Positions 23,527-31,893 of a stretch of DNA of 56,090 nucleotides are shown piece after piece (within the stretch, counting starts at the first letter, position 1; each line of letters opens with the position of its first letter). The stretch spans positions 1-56,090 of IMG/VR virus record IMGVR_UViG_3300037191_001062; one strand, 5' to 3'. Source of the DNA: a virus. The notes under the pieces are model-generated. The model saw only the letters and a program-made list of their open reading frames with translations, was not told the DNA's origin and did not search any database. A program made the position numbers and the translations under genes.

Positions 23527-24558
23527 ATGATTGATTTTGTAGAAATAAAATATGCTCAATTGCTTGCTGGTAGACTTGACAATTATAGAGTAAAATCCCA
23601 CGCACCATATAAGATTAATTTTAGATGTCCTATATGTGGCGACTCTGAAAAAAGCAAGTCTAAGACTCGTGGATGGCTCATAGAAAAGAATAATGGCTTT
23701 TACTTCTATTGTCACAATGGTTGTGGTAGTAGGTCCTTTAATCAATTTCTTAAAAGTCAAGACAATATGTTATTCAACGACTATATTGCCGAAAAGTTCA
23801 TGAGCAAGAATACTTCTAATTCTAAAAAAGAAAAAGAACGCACAATCACTGGCGATATGTTCACTGCACCAAAATTCAATAAAGAAAAACCTGTTGATCC
23901 CTTAAAGAAAATCAAAAAGATAAGCCAATTAGAGTGGAACCATCCTATAAAACGATATATCAATCGTAGAGAGATTCCAACTAACCAGCATTATCGCATG
24001 TATTTTGCTAAGAAATTTCAAGCCTGGATTAACACGATCATACCAGACAAGTTTCCTAATATTAAAAAAGACGAACCTCGTTTAGTCATACCATTTCTTG
24101 ACGAAGATGGTAAAATGTTTGGTTGTTCAGCTCGTGGTTTTGATCCTAACGGAATAAGATATATATCTATAATGTTCGATGAAAGACCTAAAGTATTTGG
24201 ATTAGACACTGTTGATTTTAATCGTGAATACTTCATACTTGAAGGAGCTTTAGATAGTATGTTTATAGAAAACTCCGTTGCCATGGCAGGCGCAGATGGT
24301 AATATTGGGGGTTTTGAAAATATAGAAAATGCAGTATTTGTGTTTGATTCTGAACCGCGCAATAATCAAATACATAAGCTTATGACAAAGATTATAAAAT
24401 CTGGTTATAAGATATGTATATGGCCAGATAATGTTCCTGGTAAAGATATTAACGAAATGTTTTTGAATGGTGTCAAAAGCCCAAGAAAACTGATAAAAGA
24501 AAACACATATTTTGGTTTAACAGCAGAAGCTAAATTTTCGGCGTGGAGAAAGACGTAG
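23527..24558 (+). CDS. 61: DNA primase (gp61-like)
   Basis: A 343-residue primase. The N-terminal zinc-binding site is FRCPICGDSEKSKSK with YCHNGCG (CxxC and CxxxC-type ligands, about residues 36-67). The catalytic part has the TOPRIM elements LEGALDSMFI (acidic Glu), VFVFDSEPRN and PDNVPGKDINEMF. It makes RNA primers for lagging-strand synthesis and joins the gp41 helicase. The end overlaps the GGAG site of the dihydrofolate reductase gene. Confidence 0.9.
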   Translation: MIDFVEIKYAQLLAGRLDNYRVKSHAPYKINFRCPICGDSEKSKSKTRGWLIEKNNGFYFYCHNGCGSRSFNQFLKSQDNMLFNDYIAEKFMSKNTSNSKKEKERTITGDMFTAPKFNKEKPVDPLKKIKKISQLEWNHPIKRYINRREIPTNQHYRMYFAKKFQAWINTIIPDKFPNIKKDEPRLVIPFLDEDGKMFGCSARGFDPNGIRYISIMFDERPKVFGLDTVDFNREYFILEGALDSMFIENSVAMAGADGNIGGFENIENAVFVFDSEPRNNQIHKLMTKIIKSGYKICIWPDNVPGKDINEMFLNGVKSPRKLIKENTYFGLTAEAKFSAWRKT

Positions 24559-24560
24559 TT

Positions 24561-25139
24561 ATGATTAATATGATATTAGCAATTGATCTTGAAGGTGGTA
24601 TTGGTAAAGATGGAACACTACCTTGGTATTATCCTGAAGATTTAAAAAGATTCAAGATGTTAACTAAAGACGATATTGTTGTAATGGGTAGAAATACTTG
24701 GAACGATCCTAAGTTTCCTAAACCTTTAAAGAGTAGAAAAACTGTTGTGTGTTCTAGGAATAGTGATTTACTAATAGAACCATATCATATTGACGTAATT
24801 CTTGATGGCAAATATAGCGATATACCCAACGAAATTAATTGGATTTATAATACTGATGTAATTCTTGATGCTTCTGAAGGTGATACACCTAAGAAAGTTA
24901 ATTGGCCGGATTACCTTGAAATAATAAACCATAGTAATAAAAACGTATGGATTATTGGTGGCGCTAAGTTATATCATCAAATGTTGTTGCACGTTGATAA
25001 TGTATTCCTGACGATGATATTTGATACTCATGACTGTGACACGTTTTTTGATACCTCGATACTATACGATAAATTTGAAATTATTGGGAAAGAACACTTC
25101 GATGATTATTCTTTCTTAACATATAGGAGAAATAAATAA
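24561..25139 (+). CDS. frd: dihydrofolate reductase
   Basis: A 192-residue enzyme that reduces dihydrofolate to tetrahydrofolate with NADPH. ATG 24561 follows GGAGAAAG; a GTG at 24543 is in frame but inside primase. Seen: MILAIDLEGGIGKDGTLPWY (substrate loop), DLKRFKMLTKDDIVVMGRNTW (GRxTW), VWIIGGAKLYHQML (IGG cofactor motif). Residues about 75-115 hold an insertion relative to bacterial enzymes. The stop overlaps the thymidylate synthase ATG. Confidence 0.93.
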   Translation: MINMILAIDLEGGIGKDGTLPWYYPEDLKRFKMLTKDDIVVMGRNTWNDPKFPKPLKSRKTVVCSRNSDLLIEPYHIDVILDGKYSDIPNEINWIYNTDVILDASEGDTPKKVNWPDYLEIINHSNKNVWIIGGAKLYHQMLLHVDNVFLTMIFDTHDCDTFFDTSILYDKFEIIGKEHFDDYSFLTYRRNK

Positions 25140-26029
25140 TGGATAAACAGTATAAAGAAATGTTGCAATACGTACTAGATAATGGTACATATAAGAAAGA
25201 TAGAACTGGTACAGGCACATTGAGTGTATTTGGTTATGATATGCGATTCGATTTAAGTGAAGGTTTTCCAGCAATTACAACTAAGAAACTTGCTTGGAAA
25301 TCAGTCGTAAGCGAATTACTTTGGATGCTTGAAGGTTCTGAAGATGAACGTAGACTTGCTGAAATACTGTATGATAAACCAAGAGAAGAGTTAATAAATA
25401 AAAAAACTATATGGACAGATAACGCAGATAAACAAGGTAAAGAATTGGGATACACAAACACAGATCTTATAAAAAGTTTAGGTCCTGTTTATGGTTCACA
25501 ATGGCGCAGTTGGTATAATGGACAGACTAGTGAAGAATATGATCAAATTGCTCAACTGATTAACAGTCTTAAAAATAATCCCAGTTCAAGACGACATATA
25601 TTATCTGCGTTCAATGTCGGTGAGATTGGCATGATGGCATTACCACCATGTCATTATGCAGCTGAGTTCAATGTAACTTCTGATAGACTCAGCTGCAAAT
25701 TTAACATGAGATCTAACGATCTATTCTTAGGCAATCCTTTTAATGTTGCTGGTTATGCTTTGTTGACTCATATACTTGCAAAGGAATGTGGTTATGAAGT
25801 TGGTGACCTTATATGTTCAATTGGCGATGCTCACATTTACGTGAATCACGTCGAGCAAGTAAAAGAATTATTACTGCGTGAACCATATGATATGCCAACT
25901 CTAGAAATAGATGAAAACTTTAGTCTAAAGTCAAGATTATATAGTGGATTTCAGCAAAAAGACGTTGACATGTTCAAGCTTTTGTGTTATAATAGCCACG
26001 AAGCAATAAAAGCACCAATGGCTGTATGA
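25139..26029 (+). CDS. thyA: thymidylate synthase
   Basis: A 296-residue ThyA that methylates dUMP to dTMP using methylene-tetrahydrofolate. Seen: RTGTGTLSVFG, the RR pair at 151-152, catalytic Cys171 in ALPPCHYAAEF, and Asn202 in GNPFNVAGYALL. The Asn is the residue that selects uracil; in dCMP hydroxymethylases it is Asp, so this is not a gp42-type enzyme. It is slightly longer than E. coli ThyA (264). A perfect promoter for nrdA lies within its last 65 bases. Confidence 0.93.
   Translation: MDKQYKEMLQYVLDNGTYKKDRTGTGTLSVFGYDMRFDLSEGFPAITTKKLAWKSVVSELLWMLEGSEDERRLAEILYDKPREELINKKTIWTDNADKQGKELGYTNTDLIKSLGPVYGSQWRSWYNGQTSEEYDQIAQLINSLKNNPSSRRHILSAFNVGEIGMMALPPCHYAAEFNVTSDRLSCKFNMRSNDLFLGNPFNVAGYALLTHILAKECGYEVGDLICSIGDAHIYVNHVEQVKELLLREPYDMPTLEIDENFSLKSRLYSGFQQKDVDMFKLLCYNSHEAIKAPMAV
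25965..25993 (+). promoter_or_regulatory. sigma70-type promoter inside thyA, reading into nrdA
   Basis: TTGACA (25965-25970), 17-base spacer, TATAAT (25988-25993), full consensus although within codons for DVDMFKLLCYNS. It starts transcription about 65 bases before nrdA. Confidence 0.8.
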
Positions 26030-26056
26030 ATCAAATAATAATAAATTGGAGAAAAA

Positions 26057-28318
26057 ATGAGTGTAATTAACGTTACAAAAAGAGCTGGTCAATTAGAACC
26101 ACTTGACTTTGAGAAGATACACAGAGTATTAGAGTGGGCGAGTAACAGTTTAACTGGTATATCAATATCCGAGGTTGAACTACGAGCTAATTTGCAATTA
26201 TACGATGGAATTCCATCAGACGATATTCACGAACTATTAATAAAAAGTTCATCTGAATTAATATCAGAAAGTACTCCAAATTATCAATTCCTAGCTGCAA
26301 GATTAGTTAATTATAAATTGCGCAAAGAAGTATACGGTCAATACGAACCTTGGGCTTTATCGCGAGTAATTGACATTAACGTTGGTCTAGGTGTGTATGA
26401 TGATCAGATATTGGTTAAATACACAAGTGAAGAAATCAATAAATTAGATTCATTTATTCGACATGCGAGAGATGACGAATTTACATATGTTGCAATGGAA
26501 CAAATGCGCGGAAAATATCTTGTCCAGAATCGTAATACTGAAACAATATATGAGACTCCACAAATTTTATATATGATGGTTGCAGCTACATTATTTTCTA
26601 ATTATCCAGAAGATACAAGGATGCGCTATGTTAAAGATTTTTATGACGCAACATCACAATTCTTTTTATCATTACCAACTCCAATTATGGGTGGTGTGCG
26701 CACATCAATTCGTCAGTTTAGTTCTTGTGTATTGATTGAATCTGGTGATAGTCTTGATTCTATTAGTGCAACATCAAGTGCTGTTGTTAAATATATCTCT
26801 AAGAAAGCGGGGATAGGCATTGGAGCTGGTCGTATTAGAGCTTTAGGTTCAAGTATTGGAGATGGTTCAACTGTGCATACAGGGCAAATTCCATTCCTTA
26901 AACTCTTCCAAGCATCAGTTAAAAGTTGCAGTCAAGGAGGTATTCGCGGAGGTGCAGCTACTACTTATCTGCCAATTTGGCATAGAGAATTTGAAGAATT
27001 AGTTGTACTTAAAAACAATAAAGGTACTGATGAAAATCGTGTTCGTAACATGGATTATGCATTCCAGTTTAATAAATTAATGTATGAACGTCTACTTACT
27101 GGTGGCAATATCACTATGTTCTGTCCTAATGATGTTCCTGATTTATATGATGCGTTCTATTCAGACCAAGATTTGTTTGCTGAACTTTATGTTAAGTATG
27201 AAAATGATAAAACTTTAAAAACCAAGACAATGAAAGCAATGGATGTTTTTGTCCAATTCTTATCAGAACGTAAAGATACTGGTCGAATTTATCTGATGAA
27301 CGTAGATCACGCAAATACTCATGGCTCATTTTTACCAGAAGCTGCGCCTATTCGAATGAGTAATTTATGTGCTGAGGTGACATTGCCAACAAAGCCTTTG
27401 GATAACATCAACGATCCAGACGGAGAGATCTCTCTGTGCACATTGGCTGCAATAAATTGGGGTTTGATCAATCACCCCTCAGAGTTTGCAAAGTATAGTG
27501 ATTTGATTGTAAGGGCTCTTGACGAACTATTAGATTATCAAGATTATCCAGTAATAGCTGCTGAAAATTCAACAATGAACAGACGTCCACTTGGCAACGG
27601 CATTATAAATCTTGCTTACTTCCTTGCAAAACGCGGCTTAAAATATAATGCAGAAGCATTACCGGTTATTGATGAATACGCTGAAGCATGGTCTTATTCT
27701 CTCATTAAAGCAAGCGCTGATCTTGCTATTGAAAAGGGTAAGATTCCACTTAACAACGAAACCAAATACGGCCTAGGTATTTTGCCAATTGATACTTATA
27801 AGAAAGATGTTGATGAATTAGTACCGCATATTGAAAGAATGGATTGGTCTAGTTTACGTGAACAACTTAAAGAACATGGTATTCGTAATAGTACTTTAAT
27901 GGCCCTTATGCCAGCTGAAACTTCTGCCCAGATCTCAAATAGTACAAACGGTATTGAACCACCAAGAGCACTCGTAAGTCATAAACAAAGTAAAGACGGT
28001 ATAATGGCTCAAGTAGTTCCAGGATATCATAAGTTAAAGAATAAATATGACTTACTATGGGATCAAGAAAATCCTGAAGGTTATCTTCAAATATGTGCTG
28101 TATTACAAAAGTATATTGACCAAGGTATCTCTGTTAATACTAGTTATAACCCAGAGAAATTTCCAGATGGCAAAGTACCAATGTCTCGCATTATTAAAGA
28201 TGTTATTTCGTTCTACAAATACGGCGGAAAACAATTATATTATAACAACACATTTGATTCGGCTGGTGAAATCGAATCTGAAGACGAAGATTGCGCAGAC
28301 GGCGCTTGTAAAATTTAA
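26057..28318 (+). CDS. nrdA: class Ia ribonucleotide reductase, large subunit
   Basis: A 753-residue NrdA. The N-terminal ATP-cone (VINVTKRAGQLEPLDFEKIH, residues 3-22) suggests activity control by ATP/dATP. The catalytic barrel has FSSCVLIESGDS and NLCAEVTLPT (active-site cysteines) and the TSAQISNST loop. The tail has Cys746 and Cys751 in DCADGACKI, which shuttle electrons from glutaredoxin. It reduces NDPs to dNDPs with NrdB. AAATTGGAGAAAA precedes the start. nrdB follows 9 bases on. Confidence 0.95.
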   Translation: MSVINVTKRAGQLEPLDFEKIHRVLEWASNSLTGISISEVELRANLQLYDGIPSDDIHELLIKSSSELISESTPNYQFLAARLVNYKLRKEVYGQYEPWALSRVIDINVGLGVYDDQILVKYTSEEINKLDSFIRHARDDEFTYVAMEQMRGKYLVQNRNTETIYETPQILYMMVAATLFSNYPEDTRMRYVKDFYDATSQFFLSLPTPIMGGVRTSIRQFSSCVLIESGDSLDSISATSSAVVKYISKKAGIGIGAGRIRALGSSIGDGSTVHTGQIPFLKLFQASVKSCSQGGIRGGAATTYLPIWHREFEELVVLKNNKGTDENRVRNMDYAFQFNKLMYERLLTGGNITMFCPNDVPDLYDAFYSDQDLFAELYVKYENDKTLKTKTMKAMDVFVQFLSERKDTGRIYLMNVDHANTHGSFLPEAAPIRMSNLCAEVTLPTKPLDNINDPDGEISLCTLAAINWGLINHPSEFAKYSDLIVRALDELLDYQDYPVIAAENSTMNRRPLGNGIINLAYFLAKRGLKYNAEALPVIDEYAEAWSYSLIKASADLAIEKGKIPLNNETKYGLGILPIDTYKKDVDELVPHIERMDWSSLREQLKEHGIRNSTLMALMPAETSAQISNSTNGIEPPRALVSHKQSKDGIMAQVVPGYHKLKNKYDLLWDQENPEGYLQICAVLQKYIDQGISVNTSYNPEKFPDGKVPMSRIIKDVISFYKYGGKQLYYNNTFDSAGEIESEDEDCADGACKI

Positions 28319-28327
28319 GGAATAAAA

Positions 28328-29449
28328 ATGTCTGTATTTAAGAAAAGGGCAGGATCGCACCTCTCATCGAATATTTTTTTCGGTGAGAGGGTAGACATCG
28401 CAAGGTATGACGAAGTAAAATATCCAGCGCTAGAAAAATTAACTAATACAATGCTTGGATTTTTTTGGAGACCTGAAGAAGTTAATATCACAAAAGACAA
28501 GTCTGATTTTGTTAATCTTTCTGATAAAGAAAAACATATATTTACTGCAAATTTAAAAAGACAAATATTATTAGATAGTGTACAAGGTAGAGGTCCAACA
28601 GAAACTTTTATACCTATTGCGTCGTTGCCCGAAATAGAACCACTAGTTCAGACTTGGGCATTTATGGAAACTATTCACTCAAGATCTTATACTCATATTA
28701 TAAGAAACATTTATCCTAATCCAAGTGAAGTGTTCGACACGATGTTGGATATTAGCGAGATATTAGATTGTGGCGATAGTATATCAAAATATTACGATGA
28801 TTTTATTGAAGCAAGTAAATGGTGGCAGTTACTAGGTGAAGGTACTCATATCATTAATGGTAAAGAATTTGTAATTGATTTATACGAATTAAAAAAGAAA
28901 TTGTGGTATGCAATCAATTCAATCAACATATTAGAAGGCGTTCGTTTCTATGTTTCGTTTGCTTGTTCTTGGGCATTTGCTGAAAATAAATTAATGGAAG
29001 GCAACGCAAAGATTATTAAACTAATTGCCAGAGATGAGAATACACATTTAGCAGCATCACAGATGATTATAAAAAATCTTGTAAAAGAAGATCCAGATTT
29101 TGCTAAAATATCTGTAGAATGTCACGACTATATTCAATCAATGTTTATACGAGCTGCTGATCAAGAACGAAATTGGGCTTCATACTTATTCAAAGATGGT
29201 TCGATGTTGGGTTTGAGTGAAAACATTTTGGTGCAATATATTGAATGGATTGTAACGAGACGTATGAGATCTTTAGGTTACACGTCTCCTTATCATGTTC
29301 AACAAACAAATCCGTTACCATGGACTGAAAAATATATTGGTGGTGGTAATGTACAAGTAGCACCACAACAGACACAAATATCTAGTTATGTTATCGGTGG
29401 CGTTAATCAAGATATGACAGCAGAAAAGTTACAGGGATTATCTTTATAA
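28328..29449 (+). CDS. nrdB: class Ia ribonucleotide reductase, small subunit
   Basis: A 373-residue NrdB carrying the diiron-tyrosyl radical. Visible: FFWRPEEVN, the iron-ligand helices with ETIHSRSYTHIIRNIYP and LIARDENTHLAASQ, and a C-terminal tail that binds NrdA. A G-U-containing hairpin (about 28360-28392) lies near the 5' end. The stop overlaps the ATG of the GIY-YIG gene (TAATG), and its GLSL ending is imitated 740 bases downstream. Confidence 0.94.
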   Translation: MSVFKKRAGSHLSSNIFFGERVDIARYDEVKYPALEKLTNTMLGFFWRPEEVNITKDKSDFVNLSDKEKHIFTANLKRQILLDSVQGRGPTETFIPIASLPEIEPLVQTWAFMETIHSRSYTHIIRNIYPNPSEVFDTMLDISEILDCGDSISKYYDDFIEASKWWQLLGEGTHIINGKEFVIDLYELKKKLWYAINSINILEGVRFYVSFACSWAFAENKLMEGNAKIIKLIARDENTHLAASQMIIKNLVKEDPDFAKISVECHDYIQSMFIRAADQERNWASYLFKDGSMLGLSENILVQYIEWIVTRRMRSLGYTSPYHVQQTNPLPWTEKYIGGGNVQVAPQQTQISSYVIGGVNQDMTAEKLQGLSL

Positions 29450-30081
29450 TGTACCGAGTTGGTGACTTTAATGATTACATCGATTTTGCAAAAGCAATTG
29501 GATGCAAAAGAATTGAAGAAATATTAATACAACCAGAAGATGGCGCTGAAGTTTTTCAGTGCCATCACAACGCAAGTTCTAATCCAGTACTGGGTTACTA
29601 TTTTGCTACTGATTCTCACGGTATTAAACATGCGTTTAAACATAGTGTATTGGGGCAAGGTGATATATTAGTTGATGTTACTCCAACTCTAGACAATAGA
29701 AAATATAATATATTTGCTTATGGCTGTATTGACATTGGCGAACACATTACATATTTAAATAACGAAGTCTTTATAAATAAAAATAAACAAGAGACTGAAA
29801 TTATTTACTATGTATATGCATTAATTGATCCAATAACTAAAGAACCTTTCTATATTGGAAAGGGTGAAGATGACAGGGCTCTTTCTCATTTTAAAGAAAC
29901 AGCTTTAGAAAAAGAAGGCAATAATAGAAAGACAGCTAAAATTAAAAAACTAAAATCGTTAGGATATGAACCAATGATTGAATTTTACGCACAAAACATT
30001 ATTGATGAAGATCTTGCATATTATATACAAGAAAAAATTGTAGAAAAACACAAATTGCAATTAGAATCCGGTGTGTATTGA
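29449..30081 (+). CDS. papain-like domain fused to GIY-YIG endonuclease
   Basis: A 210-residue two-domain protein inserted between nrdB and the glutaredoxin gene. Residues 1-105: FQCHHNASSNPVLGYYF, KHSVLGQG and LVDVTPT suggest a papain/transglutaminase-like fold with Cys38, His65 and Asp76. Residues 116-210: IIYYVYALIDPITKEPFYIG is the GIY-YIG core, followed by KGEDDRALSH and a Glu-containing QEKIVEKH helix. GIY-YIG enzymes of this kind are often homing endonucleases. The fusion is unusual; the N-terminal assignment is my inference from motif spacing. Confidence 0.78.
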   Translation: MYRVGDFNDYIDFAKAIGCKRIEEILIQPEDGAEVFQCHHNASSNPVLGYYFATDSHGIKHAFKHSVLGQGDILVDVTPTLDNRKYNIFAYGCIDIGEHITYLNNEVFINKNKQETEIIYYVYALIDPITKEPFYIGKGEDDRALSHFKETALEKEGNNRKTAKIKKLKSLGYEPMIEFYAQNIIDEDLAYYIQEKIVEKHKLQLESGVY

Positions 30082-30141
30082 CCAAAAATTACACTAAAGA
30101 AAAATACTTGAAAAGTCACCATATAAAAATAAAGGATTGAA

Positions 30142-30189
30142 ATGAGATTAACAACTAAAAACGAAATTAACAAAGGATTATCACTTTAA
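30142..30189 (+). pseudogene. decoy copy of the nrdB 3' end
   Basis: A 15-codon ORF, MRLTTKNEINKGLSL, with AAAGGATTG upstream. Its last codons and TAATG overlap imitate the true nrdB end (EKLQGLSL then TAATG). It probably keeps translational coupling to the glutaredoxin gene after the GIY-YIG insertion separated them. Confidence 0.6.
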
Positions 30190-30455
30190 TGTATACAGTA
30201 TATAGTAAAGATTACTGCTCACAATGCGTATCAACTAAAGCATACTTAAAGCAAAAAGATATAGCATTCACTGTTGTGAATGTTCCTGGTGATATGGATT
30301 TGGAATTTTTTAAGAGTATGTTTCCAACTGCAAGATCATTCCCTGTTATCGTAGGACAAGATAATAAAGCATATTATGATCACAACACTATTAAGATTGA
30401 AATTGAATCTGATTTTTTTAGCAAGTTTCCAATAAGTGATATTATGGGATTATGA
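30189..30455 (+). CDS. nrdC: glutaredoxin (NrdC-like)
   Basis: An 88-residue thioredoxin-fold protein: MYTVYSKDYCSQCVSTKAYL with the CxxC redox pair (Cys10, Cys13), then RSFPVIVGQ with the cis-proline. It would reduce the NrdA C-terminal disulfide. The start overlaps the upstream mini-ORF stop (TAATG) and its stop overlaps the next start. Confidence 0.9.
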   Translation: MYTVYSKDYCSQCVSTKAYLKQKDIAFTVVNVPGDMDLEFFKSMFPTARSFPVIVGQDNKAYYDHNTIKIEIESDFFSKFPISDIMGL

Positions 30456-30655
30456 CTGTGAACGATGTTGAAAATCAAATTGAACGTGATAAACGCGACT
30501 TAAAGTTTAAGTGTGACTATGAGATAGATTCATGCTGTCAAACTCTATGTGTATCTTCTGTAGTAAAGGATTACATAACATCGCTTGAAGATGAAATAGT
30601 ATTATTAAAAAATAAATTATTGGAGATAGAAAGTGAAAACATTGTATGTGAGTAG
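30452..30655 (+). CDS. small coiled-coil protein, unknown
   Basis: A 67-residue protein with four cysteines in its first half and a helical coiled-coil end (ITSLEDEIVLLKNKLLEIES). Overlaps its neighbours on both sides, so it is translationally coupled. Function unknown. Confidence 0.6.
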   Translation: MTVNDVENQIERDKRDLKFKCDYEIDSCCQTLCVSSVVKDYITSLEDEIVLLKNKLLEIESENIVCE

Positions 30656-31076
30656 ACAATTGATTAACTCTGTAGAGTTTATAGGATGGGCAAGGTCTCA
30701 AGGATTTGATGAAATGTTAGATGAAAGTGAGTTCCATGTAACAATCGCATTCTCTCGTGAAAAAGTTGATTGGGATGAGATTGAACTTAAAACAGACACA
30801 ATGACAATAAGCGGCGGTAAAAGATTAGTTGAACCATTAGGTGATGATGGCGCAGTTGTATTAAAATTTAATTCCGATTTTTTACCAAAAAGATGGCAAG
30901 AAATACGAGATGTTGGCGCTTCATGGGACTTTGAAGGCTATACTCCGCACGTAACTATAAAATACAACGATATTGATATTGACCTTTCACAAGTTGAACC
31001 GTTTACCGGTAAACTTATATTCGGTCCTGAAACAATGACTGAACTCAACCTGAATTGGTCTAAGGATAAAAAATGA
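30633..31076 (+). CDS. 2H phosphoesterase, Acb1-like (possible anti-CBASS)
   Basis: A 147-residue protein starting at GTG with TGGAGATA upstream. Two HxT motifs mark the 2H fold: FHVTIAFSR (His35, Thr37) and PHVTIKYND (His106, Thr108). Further matches are ISGGKRLVEPLGDDGAVVL, GASWDFEGYTP and LIFGPETMTEL, the pattern of the T4 57B/Acb1 family as I know it. Acb1 cleaves cyclic oligonucleotide messengers and so blocks CBASS defence. The family match is good; the activity is inferred. Confidence 0.8.
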   Translation: MKTLYVSRQLINSVEFIGWARSQGFDEMLDESEFHVTIAFSREKVDWDEIELKTDTMTISGGKRLVEPLGDDGAVVLKFNSDFLPKRWQEIRDVGASWDFEGYTPHVTIKYNDIDIDLSQVEPFTGKLIFGPETMTELNLNWSKDKK

Positions 31077-31486
31077 ATATACGCAAAAAGTTGTGGTTTA
31101 TATCAGGGATAATGTTGTTGTGTTTAGCGTATATTGGTGTTGTTATGCCTGGCATTCCCTTTAGTATTCCGCTTGTTGGTGCTGCGTACTGTTTTGCAAA
31201 TAGTAGCAAGAAGATGCACAATTGGTTATACAATCATAAACAATTTGGACCTTTCCTTGTTAACTTTAAAGACAAGAAAATATTTCCAACAAAGGCAAAA
31301 TATGGCATGGTTGCTATGATGTCTAGTAGTTTAGCAATTATGTGGTTCACAACATATAACTTGAAAGCATGCATCTACGCTGCAATATTCATGTCTGCAG
31401 GTGCAATATGGTCCTGGCGCATGCCAGGGTCTGAAGAAGAATGGCAGATTAAAAATAAATTAAAAATGGAGAAAGGTGATGAGTAA
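31073..31486 (+). CDS. DUF454 (YbaN-like) inner-membrane protein
   Basis: A 137-residue membrane protein with about three helices (residues 6-24, 84-98 and 101-118) and the DUF454 signature: GVVMPGIPFSIPLVGAAYCF, ANSSKKMHNWL and KQFGPF. Bacterial YbaN is of unknown function. Presence in a phage suggests a membrane-modifying role, but nothing proves it. Confidence 0.78.
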   Translation: MNIRKKLWFISGIMLLCLAYIGVVMPGIPFSIPLVGAAYCFANSSKKMHNWLYNHKQFGPFLVNFKDKKIFPTKAKYGMVAMMSSSLAIMWFTTYNLKACIYAAIFMSAGAIWSWRMPGSEEEWQIKNKLKMEKGDE

Positions 31487-31778
31487 AAAATACGTATTGG
31501 TTGAAGCAACAGCAACATTCAAAATGAAATACTCAGTACCAGTTGACGACATTAATCTAGGTGGTTCTAATTACGACATAAGAAGATATGCCGAAGATTT
31601 AGTATCAAAAGAAAGGGTCACAGATATTTGCCAAGAGTATATGGGAGATACTATTACTAATTCTGCAATAATTGCTGAAGATGATCTTATTGAAATATAC
31701 AAAGAGCAGTTCAAAATTAATACACTAAGAACAAAAGAAGATATCTTAAAAATAATTAACAGCTGGGAAATTAATTAA
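31479..31778 (+). CDS. unknown acidic protein
   Basis: A 99-residue protein. ATG 31479 overlaps the previous stop and has GAGAAAGG upstream. No recognised family; an LVEATATFKMKYSVPVDD beta-rich start is followed by helices. Confidence 0.6.
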   Translation: MSKKYVLVEATATFKMKYSVPVDDINLGGSNYDIRRYAEDLVSKERVTDICQEYMGDTITNSAIIAEDDLIEIYKEQFKINTLRTKEDILKIINSWEIN

Positions 31779-31784
31779 TAAACG

Positions 31785-31813
31785 TTGACATTTCGCTTTC
31801 ATTGTAGTATAAT
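31785..31813 (+). promoter_or_regulatory. early sigma70-type promoter
   Basis: TTGACA (31785-31790), spacer with TTTCGCTTTCATT, TATAAT (31808-31813), then the ATAAATTGATAAAGGAAT leader. Confidence 0.9.
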
Positions 31814-31845
31814 AGTTACATAAATTGATAAAGGAATTAAATTAT

Positions 31846-31893
31846 ATGTTCAAGTTTTATAAAAACTTAATGGACGCATGTTATGGAATTTAA
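31846..31893 (+). CDS. possible 15-residue leader peptide
   Basis: MFKFYKNLMDACYGI sits exactly behind the conserved leader and overlaps the start of the next gene by 11 bases. Likely a translational lead-in for the 31883 gene. Confidence 0.4.
   Translation: MFKFYKNLMDACYGI

Noticed and set aside
25139-26029. dCMP hydroxymethylase instead of thymidylate synthase
   Set aside because: The uracil-selecting Asn is retained in PFNVAGYALL, which favours dUMP as substrate.
26057-29449. Search for inteins or introns in nrdA/nrdB, frequent hosts of both
   Set aside because: Both genes are of normal length and uninterrupted; only the GIY-YIG insertion after nrdB is seen.
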